From Carposina sasakii (Eukaryota > Arthropoda > Insecta > Lepidoptera > Carposinidae): 64,000 bases of DNA. Every line of letters starts with the position of its first letter. Positions within the stretch are counted from its first letter, which is position 1. Of the stretch, positions 13,301 through 25,300 are shown in pieces. Under the pieces are notes generated by a model. It saw nothing but the letters and a program-made list of their open reading frames with translations. It was not told where the DNA came from and made no database searches. Both the position numbers and the translations under genes were made by a program. The stretch is from NCBI GenBank assembly GCA_014607495.2, contig CP053153.1, positions 6,076,001-6,140,000 of the forward strand, given 5' to 3'.

Positions 13301-16300
13301 TTATACTAGTATCGTGAAATTTTCGCCTCTGTCTCTACAATTTACTGTTTCCTTCTCTTTCCAGAATCTCCATCATGAGGTACTACTATTCCCGAATACA
13401 ATAAATTTTAGATCTAATCAATCTTATAGTATGACATACAATAAAATTAAATAATAAAATCTTTCTGCCACCGATGAAAATAGCATACACATTCATTCAA
13501 ACTGTAATTCATTACGCATCACCTTCCTCAACCCATATTTTCCTTTTTTTTCAAGACAATACAAAGGAGGTTAATAATAATAATCATTTCTATTTACTGA
13601 AGTTTTACACAAAGCTAGACTATCTTTTAATATACAGGATGTAACAGAAAGGGTATGTTAAGCGAAAAGCTATGTAAATAGCCCACTATAGAGATCCTAT
13701 TTTCAAAATTTCAGACTCAAATTCATATTATTATTTTTCCAGATAGTATGAAGAATCCCGAAACAACTCAGGAATGTCCATACAATCTTGAAAAATAAAA
13801 ATGTGATTTCGAGTCTCAAATTTTGGAAATAGGATCTCTATAGTGGGCTATTTACATAGCTTTTCGCTTAACATACCCTTTCTTTTACACTCTGTATACA
13901 AAAAATACATCTACACAGCTGTGTTCTCGAAATGGGGTAGCCAGAAGTCTGCAGGATCATACCTATAAGATCTTTCACGAAAGGAGATGTAATTGAAGTA
14001 TTCCAGTGAGGCCCCGCATCAGCACAAAAATATTTCTTTGTTTCTTTTTACATGTGATGGCTGCTATGTCATTAACCGATTTTCGTCATTATCTGCGTCT
14101 TACGTTTTGCATCTTAAAGTTTCCGCTTTAATTCAAAATCAAATAGTTTCACGTGAAAAAAATGATACATTTCAGATCACTTTACAGTTTACATATTAAA
14201 TATTATTATTTCAGGATGTTTATAATGAGGTATCTACTCTTGTTCGTTATCATTTCTGTCTAGTTAGCACTTTGAACTACTTACATATACTAGCCATGTA
14301 TTGTCATGTAACTTTTACTTAAGAACCTTTAACTTATTCCTGCTATTTTAAACTATTATTTAAAATTTTATGTTACGTACATTATTCATTGAAATTATTA
14401 TCATTTACATACTTAACTAGAAAAGTTTAATAATTAGAATATTTGTTCTTATATCGCTAAAAATTTTCACCTACCTATTTCATATCTTATGGACTTGACA
14501 TACTATATCTACCTACTTTTCACTTCTTCATATTCCTCATATAGTTTCAACAGTATTATTATTCAGTAGCTTTCTTACATGTCGATTACTGATATATATT
14601 AACTACGGTACTTACTTCCCTTTTCAACTTTTCAGGGTAGATTATATGATGAGGTAACAGCTCTTCCGTTCCTACATAATGTTTCTTTCGTACATCTCAT
14701 GGTTTTTAAATAATGATTCATGAAACCATTTATTTTTCATTTAAATTCATTTATTTCTCACCACAAATGACACAATATGATACATAACAAAATATTATAC
14801 TTGAAAGGATGGACAGTTGTCATTCATGGGAGACTGGTGCCTGTGTAGGTTCGGAGACCCGTGTTACAGGTCACCAGGCCCCCTTACAATATAGTGGGCA
14901 TACATATTAATATATAGTAAGCACTGTGCAGTATCAGTTCTCATATATTGTGATAGTACTGGAGTGAGACCAAAATTCAAAGAGATATAATCAGAATCAT
15001 AATTCAGTTTAAGGTTTCATAAGCCAAAATATTAAACAAAATAGTATAAACTTTGTACAATTTTGTATTATTGTCAACTAAATTAAAAGTGATATTAAGC
15101 TTAAGCTTAGTAGGATCGTTTTATTTTATGAATCCGTAAATATTATAATTTTAACGCATAGAGTTGTACTGCTTCATCGATCCCTTTTCCCACATTTTGC
15201 AGGATTTTGAAGATGAGGTTTGCCCCTTGCTGTAACCTGTTTTTTGCACCCTGTAGTTTTTATTTTATTTTATATTTTTCCATTCATAAATTATGTTTTG
15301 TTTAGAATACTTTTCATCATGGGTGTATTCATATACTTTTTATCTTAGATGTATTTATATCACGAGTAGTCTTTCACATATGTAAGCTCTAGTATCAAAG
15401 ACTGCACTTTTAGTTAGGATTAGATTATCTTTTATAGAGCAAATAATAAAATTCTAAATCGCGAGTTAAACTAGTATTTTTAGGGAGGTAGAACAGTGAC
15501 GCTTTGTTAAAATTGAAAAAATAAAATGGGTTGCACTCAGCCTGCTTTAATGTAGTGTACCTACCTACCTACTTGTAGTTTTACATCGATCTTTAACTAT
15601 TTTCTTCATCATGCTATGCTTTATTATTTTGTTTTTGAAACTATCTTCTACCATACTGCATACACATACCATGTCCATTATAATATTACTATAAGCCGTA
15701 TTCTGCATAAATATTGGCGATAGATTCAGTCATTAGTTCCCTGGTTGCATAGAAAAGCTTTAAATTATGCAACTCTTGTGTTATTTATTTAATGATATTT
15801 TTTCTACAGAGCATTAACCAAAGACTCAATTTGGATCTGGATGAGGACTCCATCTTCTTCAAGCTTGGCTCGGCTGGATTGATCACATTCAGCGACTATA
15901 TATTTTTGCTGACTGTACTATCAAGTGAGTGCCATAACGTACTTAACTAGAATAGAAAGTAGTACTTGTTACGTAACAGGGAGATATCTAAACGAGAAAA
16001 ATGCTATAGATTGTTGAATACTATGTATTTGTATAGTTTGGAAAATATTTGCCCCTCTCTTGCTTACCTATTCTTATAAAATCTTTTACTATGTATAATA
16101 TATACATATTTTTAGGTTTAAATAACAACATTAACAAATAATTACTTTAATATGCATCAATATCAGTGAATTAATATATAAATTTAAAAACTACATGTTT
16201 CTGCAGACTTTGAACCTCTTCTTGCGGAAAAATAGGCATATACTTGATACATATATGTCTGCTAATTTGTTTTTCTTTTCGTAGACATGACACTATTATT

Positions 16301-19300
16301 ATTATCTGTATGTAAATTATTTTGCAGTGTTGTTGAGGGTTTGTGATAACCATTGTTAATGTTGGGCAGATATGCCTAGGTATATTGCTGTTATCAGACA
16401 TCGGCAGTTGGTCTTTTTATTCAAGCGTCTTATATTAGGTATATGTTCACACCTACTCTTTGATATTAAATATTTATACGTGGAGATTTGTAATTGGCAT
16501 AGTATATGGATATTCTTTAAGTCAATGATGCTATACTGCTGTAAATCTTCCCTGAGAGTAAATAAATAAATAACATATTTTACAAAATTAGATTTATTTA
16601 CGAAAATTATTAATAACAATCGACATAGCAACAAGATATACATATTCTAATAACAATTACTTACTTCCTAACATATTCGTAATATATATTTGGATCATAT
16701 CCGAACATATCAAAATCTAAACCATAGATCGCCAGCAGATCTTTTAGCATTTTCTGATCAAGTTGGTTAAAGTATTTTTTCAACAAACTAGTTGTATTTC
16801 GTCCGTCCTGCGATCTGTTCATGATGACTTTGTGTCGGCGATTCTTTGGGTGTATTGATTTATTTCCTAACACAGGCCATAGCCCAAGTTGTTGAATAAC
16901 ATGCGCAGAATCCCTGTTTAAGGTTTCGACTTTAGCTATCACAGTAAAATTCACTGCACAAGGTGTGCAGAACTGGTAATACGGCGCCCAGTGCTCGTCA
17001 AACGCATGAGATCCGTTTTTCTTGTGTCTATCTATTAAATATGCAACAAATTCGTAGAAAGTTGGCTGTGAACCTGTCACCTTTCCAAGTACTTTGACGG
17101 CTTGTTCTCTGAATTCTGATATAATAGTCCGGGTCAGGTTTCTATAGTACAGTCTGCACGGTTTTGTTTCTAGCTTGTCTCGAAAAGCTGAGAGTAGTCG
17201 CACAAAAGGTTCTCGCACAATCAGTAGGGAGACCACTCCGGGTGACGTCACAGCCTCGCGCACTTCATCCTCCTTGGGCCGGTGAAATTTGTTCCGAGCT
17301 AACGTCAAAGGTGTAAGATTTGTGTGCGCCAACATCATCAAGTCGTATCCACCTAAAACCAGTAAATATATAGTCGCTGATGATTACCCCAAATATAATA
17401 ACGGATTTGCATTTAATTATTATATGTAGTTGTTCTCACCTAATATATTGAACTTGTGCAGCCAAAAAGAACTAGCAGCTTTAAATATATTGCACCAGAC
17501 AATATTATGAGCGTGATCTATAAAGAACTCCTTGCTGTTTATTTTATTTCTGGGCACGGATCGCAGTCGACAAACCTTGTCTACTCTTATAGATCGGTCT
17601 TCTAATTCTTTGATAGTCGCATTGTCTGGTTCTATCCAATCTGTAAAACTATTAACGTTTGTTTGAAAATCGTAGTCTATAGCGTTTGCTGGAGCCTGTA
17701 ACAACAAACAAAAATATTGATCCAGATATATTTGTAAATCTACTGTGGTCAATGAATTTGTTTCATCTTTTCTAAGACTTGAAATATTTTCTTACTACCT
17801 GATACCCAATAGCCTTACTTTCACGACTATGAATCGATCTCGATTTGATTCAGCTTTAGTTTTCAGACTGTCAACACCGAGAGCCCAACAATGTTTTCAT
17901 GTATACATTTCCCCTTTACATAGTCCTGGTGACTGAGCGAATTAAGGGCATGTTATAGAACAAACTAAACATAATCTACGTTACCATCCACTTGGAGTAG
18001 TTGTCAGGTGGCAAGGCCCACCGGTCTCTCACCGACGACGTGTGTGTATCCTTGAAAACTGTCAGTTTCATCACAATCATGTAAAAGGTCGCCACAAGCA
18101 GGAATGTCGCCGTTTTGGCACCGCAAGTTAGATACTGGATCGTCCTTGATTTCATTTTCGCTTGGATCCGTCTGCCTGATAGTTTCATTGCGGCGCGTCA
18201 TTCGGTATCGATGGGAGATGAAGAAAAAACACTGTCGAATATGGTTAAAAGGCGTTATTTTATGGTTGAACAGTTTTAATATGTTAGAGAAACATTGGCT
18301 TGGATGTATTAATAACAGAGATGAATAGGTCCACGCAGCCTCCGAATGAAGTTGTATTGAGCATGAGCGGAAATATCGATCGCAATAGTCGCCCGGGATT
18401 CTATTTCATTTTATATTTTCTTTTCTAGGTGCAGTGGACCAGCGATACATGAATACGATAATTATGAATACTTAATTATCATCTATCTATATGAATGTCA
18501 TTAAGAGGTTTATACATAATATATATAGGTATATAGGTTACATACCAACATTAGTTTTTTTTTACTTCTTAGGTACACTTCATGCGGGATAGAAGTAATG
18601 GATCTAGGTAGGTACACATAATTTTTTTCAATCAGTAAACCTCGCTCGTTTGTATTAAATTTATCACTATCCGTTATATAGGTATACAGTTTTTGTTTCT
18701 TATCAAAAAGTAATTAAAAATTAACGTTTATGGTTATGTATTTTATTTAAAAATTTAACATCTAAGATTTGATTTTACTACAATTCTATGGAGGACTAGG
18801 TACTATAATTTATGTACCTATTGAATGGCAGCATTATACTGTCCATATATCTGTTGTTACATTTCCTATGACAGATGGACTCATAGGTACAGTTAACAAA
18901 AGTCACTTACCTTCAAGCTTAGCGTAAAATGTTGTGGAGAACACTGGGCAATGTTGCACTAGCATAAAAAATGCGTGTTTTCTCAACATTGACACATTTT
19001 GTTCCTAGCTTATGTAAAGCCTTTACGCTTTTTATCGTACAACCCCGGTCAATGTATCCTTTTTTCTCATAAATTATTCAATGGCGCGGCCTCTATAGGT
19101 ACTTGTTGCGTTGTGGCACGCGAGTCGAGAAGTCGCTAGGTTAAAATAAAATAGTAGTTTAGTCGATAGCGTAAGTGTATTTCGAAGTACAATTAAGCTA
19201 TATCTGCTCTAGATTTAGAGAAGTAAATCTTCAGTAGTAGTAGTAGTGGGCCTGTAGCCAATCTATCGCTTCCCATTTAAAGTATATAATTTCTAGATCG

Positions 19301-22300
19301 CACAGGGTCGTCAGTGATCTTAAGTCAAACCAAGTCGGCCAGCCCTGCTGCATATGTATGTGTAATCTACAGCTTTTCTCGTACCTTGCAGCTTCCCGTC
19401 GCCATTTCGAGATCGCGTTCCGCATGTTCGACCTGAACGGAGATGGCGACGTGGACTGCGAGGAGTTCGAGAAGGTGGCCGCCCTCATCCGGCAGCAGAG
19501 CAGCATCGGCTCGAGGCATCGCGACCACGCCAATACGGGAAACACTTTTAAGGTTAGCTACAAGTACCCAGTTAGCCGCGTGGTGCCGGCAGAGTAAAAT
19601 TCGTACCACCCCATGCCTGCCCGTGGGTATCGTACGAGGCGATTAAGGGTGTTCGGGAGGTGGGCTGCAGCGCCTCCCGTGTTAAAAACATAGTCCAAAA
19701 TACAAACTGCGGTCACCAACCCGCCTGCCCAGCGTGGTGACTATGGGCAAATACCCCCCATGGCAGTCTTGTGGCGTGCCCTGGGGGAGGCCAACGTCCA
19801 GCAGTGGACTGCAATAGGCTGATGATGATGATGATGATGATATAACTCTGTCAGGCGACCAACCCAGCGCCGGTGCGGATTGAACAAGAGATGTATCTAT
19901 ATATTCGAAGGAAGGAGTTTCAAAGGGCTTATAGGAAGCACTCACTCCAAGGTCTTTCTAATAAAATACTGATATTTTTGTTCACCAATGTCCCTCTAAT
20001 TAGTTCATTATAGTTCCATTCATTCCTATCCTTTATATTTCACCCTTCATGCTTTATTAATTCCAGGGAATCAATTCAGCTCTCACAACATACTTCTTCG
20101 GGCCGAAGTTGAACGAGAAGCTTACGATCGAGAAGTTTCTGGAATTTCAACAACAGCTGCAGAAAGAGATACTTTCCTTAGAGTTCCAACGCAAGCAACC
20201 TGGTAATATTGCTTCTCGCTCACGCATTGTCAAAATCCGTCTTCTTTTAACTAGCTAGTGTAGTTCACATCTGTCCCCGCTAAGTTAAACTTTGGATGTG
20301 ATATCTCCCATATGATCGTGCAGTTCTGGCTACCCCATTTCGGGAATACAGCTGACTATATGTAGGTATGTATGTAGTGAGTAGTGTAGGTGGGTAGTAG
20401 GTAATTGTAAAGTAAGCAGCGGCCCCTTACAACGTGAGATATGCTGACATTTTAAAAATTGGTGTGGAATTTGCACACTTCTGTTTGGGTATATCTAGTA
20501 TACCTATGTATGATATGATAAATAAGTGAAAGTTGCGTATGGCAGAAACGAAAACACCAAAGTCAAGTGAATGCAGTGGAAATGAGAGCATTGAGAAGCA
20601 TGTGTGGAGTCACTTTGAAAGATAGAATAAGAAATGAGGTGATCAGAAAGTAATGTGGTATAAATGAGGACGTTACGACGAAGATTGAGAAAGGTATGTT
20701 GAGATGGTTTGGGCATGTGGAGAGGATGGATGAAAGTAGATTGACAAAGAAAGTGTACAACGGAGGAGTGGATGGAAGGAAAGGACCTCACCGGACTCCC
20801 ACCGATCAAATTGGTGAAATTCTAGAGAAAGATCAGGTCAAGAGTACCCTAAACCGACGAGCGTGCATGAAGCGAAAGAGGTGTGTCAGGATCGTAGCAA
20901 ATGGAGATCCGTGGTCTTTGCCTATCCCTCCGGGAATAAGGCGTGATATTTATATATTTATATATCTATGTGACGTAGATGGGTCGAGTGGCGTGCCGTT
21001 AGGTGTGTCCGACATCTTCCAAAATCCGAAATAAAGAATGCGGCGTGTAGTAAACAAGCTTAATTAGGAATCACAAACACTTTCACTGTATCTACGCACA
21101 AGATTACTAGGATTCTAGCGGATAACGTAGAAACGTGGTAAGTACAAGACAGAGGCTGATTAGCACCCGTGCTTCGCTCGACAGACGCAACAAGCCAGCC
21201 CAGAATACCCTCCGGCTCAATTCAAACGACCCGGTGGTCGTTGTAAATCTACCGTGGCGCCCTCTCAGTACTCTGTCTTGTCTTTACCCAAGTGACAGCT
21301 GTCCTCCAGTCAGTGATAGCTGTCGACTTGACGTTTCTAACTTCAACGATTGAAAATAGATGGCGTTGGAGATCCGACTGTAGGATATGACATCTTGATC
21401 TCCGACACGGCCATTTTGACAGACTACCCGTCCTCGGGTAGAACCGATGAATCTGTGAACAAGATAACTCAAGGAAGTATCTGCGCTCGGCCATTCTGCC
21501 TTAACTTAAATTTAAAGACTTCTTATTACAATAGTTCATGAAATCACAAAAATCGCTCATCGACCGTCAAGTTCCCAAAATCTTTACGTAAAGACATAAA
21601 AAATAAAAGATAAGCAGACTCGCACATACGTTTAAATCAGTCAGACCTTTCCTTCGGTCAACATTACAGTAACAGTTAGTCATATAGCCAGTCCTTCGGC
21701 TATCTACTATGGAAACACAGTCCTTCGGTTTCCAACACACACATGTAGCACAGTCCATCGGCTACCTACTACGGAAACACGGTCCTTCGGTTTCCCACAC
21801 ACACACATGTAGCACTGTCCATCGGCTACAGCAGAAACTCGGTCCTTCGGTTCTGCCACAAATACATACTACTGTCTGTCAAGGGTTTGTCAAAGTCACA
21901 ATTTAAAAAAACCGGTCAGTAACTTGTACATCGCATATGAAAATTCATTCATTTAGACTCTGAGGTCACATTAATTTCGATATCAAAATTACTAGGAACT
22001 TGATGGTCTGGCACCCTACGGACCCGATCGTGCGAATATTTGTAGGTTCGATTTGAAGACAAAGATTTTAGTCGGTATCTATCACCATCTAACAATTAAA
22101 TTTTATACGGTCCTTAAAATTTAGGATCTAGTTTAACTTGATTACGTTTTTCATTCTTAATGAACACATCTAAGACACGTCGTAGACGTTCCAACCCCTG
22201 CTCTCCTGTAGAATACAATACCAGCAGGTCATCAATGTAAGAAACAATATAACTATGAGCTAATTCACCTAAAGCTTTTGCTATAGCCCGCTGATAAACT

Positions 22301-25300
22301 GAACTGGCGTTCTTTAAACCAAACGGCATGGCACACACAAGGTAAATAATTCCAAAACAAGGCTACAGTATACACAATCCATATAGAGTAACGTCAGTCA
22401 AGTAAGTCTAGTTGCCTCAATCTAGCAACTCTTGGAAACTTCCATCCAGCTTCCGTAAACCAGTCTAGTCACTTCCATCCAGTGACTCTTGGAAACTTCC
22501 ATCCAGCTTCCGTATACCAGTCTAGTCACTTCCATCCAGTGACTCTTGAATACCTCTATCCGGTATCCGTAAACCACTCTCAATCAGTCAACTCAACATT
22601 AATTAGAACATGACGGTCCATCCCCGTCAAGTTCGCACAGATTATCATCACGGTCACATGTCAGCATGTCATTGGTAATGTCATTCGCAGGCATTCGCCT
22701 AAGTCTGTCATGTGCGTACTTATAGGTTCTATTGGAATTAAGGGCTTTAAGAACATAACGATTACCTTCAAGTACCTCCGATACCCTAAAAGGACCTCTA
22801 TACTTCGGATCAATTAATCGAATTTCGAGTTCACCTGTAGTTACACGAGTTATTGGCAAACCTGTTGTAAAATAACTGGAATATTCACCTAAAATAGTTA
22901 AAAGATCTGACTTTTTACAAGAGGGTATATCTGTGTCAACATTACTAAAGTCGTTACTGATACTAGAATCGGTTAAAACGTCACAATTTAAAACTGTCAA
23001 ATTATTTTGTTTTGAAATGCTAAAATTATTTGTTGACAAGTTAATAACGAAGCCTTGACTCAATATTTCACGACCTAGCATAATATCACTACGCATATAC
23101 ACATCGGGTAAAACATGTAATAAAAGTTCTAAACAATAATCATTAATTTCAACATTACACAGTATTTGCTGGGTGCTGAATACACTGGTTTGACCAATTC
23201 CCGTTAGAGAGACAGTTTTAGCAATTCTTTTACCATTGAAACTTGATGCAACGCTTTCTTTTATTAGTGAACACTCAGCACCCGAATCAAAATGAAAATC
23301 ATAAAATCTACCTTGATTATTAAGAGCGCCGGTCGGTGGTAAAGCGGTAAGTGCAACTATCTTTCGTGGATTCAGACGAATTTGACCTCGGCGCACCTCG
23401 AAGCCTAGGTACTCTACTTTTTCTTTCAGGAATGAGCACTTTTTAGGATTTAACGAAAATCCCTTCACAGAAAGAACTTCTAATACTACCTTTAGTCTAT
23501 CGAAAGCTTCGTCGATGTTACTGGCCACAACTAGCACGTCATCCATGTACACTACAACGTACTTGTTCACGAGATCGCCTAGAGCATATATGAGAGCACG
23601 TTGAAACACTGCAGGAGCATTTTTCAAACCGAAGGGCATAGTAAGGTACTCATACTGACCTTCAGTTGTCACGAATGCTGTGCGCTCTATGGACTCCGAC
23701 TCGATAGGGATCTGGTGAAATCCCGATGCTAAATCTAAAATTGTAAAAAAATGTCCTCCGTGCAACCTAGCAATCTGTTCAGATATGAGTGGTAAAGGAA
23801 AACGGTCAGCAACGGTGTTATCGTTCAACTCCCTATAATCGACACACATTCTATCTGAACCGTCTTTTTTTTTACCAAAAGTATCGGGCTTGCGAACGGT
23901 GAAGAACTAGGTCTAATTACCTTAGCATTAAGCAGCTCGTTGATCTTGCCCCTCACAATCTGACGTTCATCTGGGGTCAGCCTGTATGGGCGACGATTTA
24001 CCGTCTTGTGCGGGTCTACGAGCCGTATCTGCATAGGTTCAGTGTCAGCAGGAGAAGTAGGTGTACCGGTAATGAAACTAAGCTTGAACCGTTCTAAAAT
24101 CTCAATCAACCTAGGTCTGTATTCATTACTAACGTCAGTATCTACCAAGTCAAGGTCTATACCATTATTTGCAACTACATCACATGATTCGACTATGTTA
24201 ATTTTCTCGAAACGTACTTTATCTACCGACATATGTACAGTCAAACCGATAGCTAGAATTTCACGTCCGATCATAATGTTGTATCGCAAACAATGGTCAG
24301 GTAAAACATGAAGGAGTATCTCAAAGTTAATATTGTCAATGTCAATTGTCGTTAAAATTTGCATGGTCGAGGCTATAGAAGTTTGTCCTATACCAGTCAT
24401 AGAAACATTGTCATAAATTCGCTTACCACTAAATTTCAAAGCAATCGATTCTTTAACTAAGGAACACTCTGAACCTGAGTCGTAAGTAAATGGGAATGAC
24501 TCACCAGAGTGACGCAGAGAACCCGAAGGCGCATTCACAATGCACACGTCTACTCGCTTTTCCTTAGCTGGACCAGTTCCAGTGCCGCCGCCGGTACCGT
24601 TGTTCCCCTCCTTGATTTTCCTCTTCGGGCAGTCGGATGCATAGTGGCCTTGTTCCCGGCAGTTGAAGCAGGTGATGCGATCGGTTCTCCCTGTAGGTTG
24701 GTTGGTCGAGTTATGGTCCCCGTGAAAGGACCTGTGTTTGGACCGGTCATCTTGCTTCTTCGAATTGGCTTTGTTGCGACATTGAAGAGATTTGTGGCCT
24801 AGTTGTCCACAATTAAAGCACTTGATGGTCACAGCAGATCCATTAGGTCGGTTTCTTTTTAGGTCGGGTCCATCACGATAAATACTTGATGAATAACTTC
24901 TCTTCAGGAACGAGACAGCCTTCAGTTCCTTTTGTAAATGGTTACGCGTCTTGATGTCAGTCGTTATAGCAATCCTCTGAACACGTGGCTCTTGTTTTGA
25001 AATATGAGCTAAGACAGTGGCTATTGCTATCTGTTCTGTAGTCAGTCCATTCCACCTTGCCATTAAGGATGTTATGAGGGTAGCGGCGTATGAGGCCAGG
25101 CACTCGTTATCTCTCGGTTTCTTGTCGTGCATACTGATGAGAAAGAAGCAGCAGTTTCAGGACAGTCATACCTTGCTACGAAAAGCTCCTTAAAATCGGC
25201 CCACGTCATATTAGGAAACGATATTGAAGACAGCCAAGATGATGCTTCGCCCTTGAGTGCATGGCTTAACGCGATCATCAGAGAAGATCCATGGCGATGT

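Noticed and set aside
15484..15487. Further 4-nt microexon (TTTTTAG GGAG GTAGAA)
   Set aside because: Four nucleotides would shift the frame and the match is short enough to be chance.
20696..21034. A host gene of 112 codons
   Set aside because: Its first part is LINE reverse-transcriptase C-terminus and its end reads into the Gypsy LTR.
21135..21353. A conserved 72-codon gene present twice (also 25705-25923)
   Set aside because: The two copies are the two LTRs; the open frame is a by-product.
21644..21856. Regularly spaced repeats resembling a CRISPR array
   Set aside because: Units are hairpins with varying stems and a constant loop, inside an insect LTR element, with no unique spacers and no cas genes.
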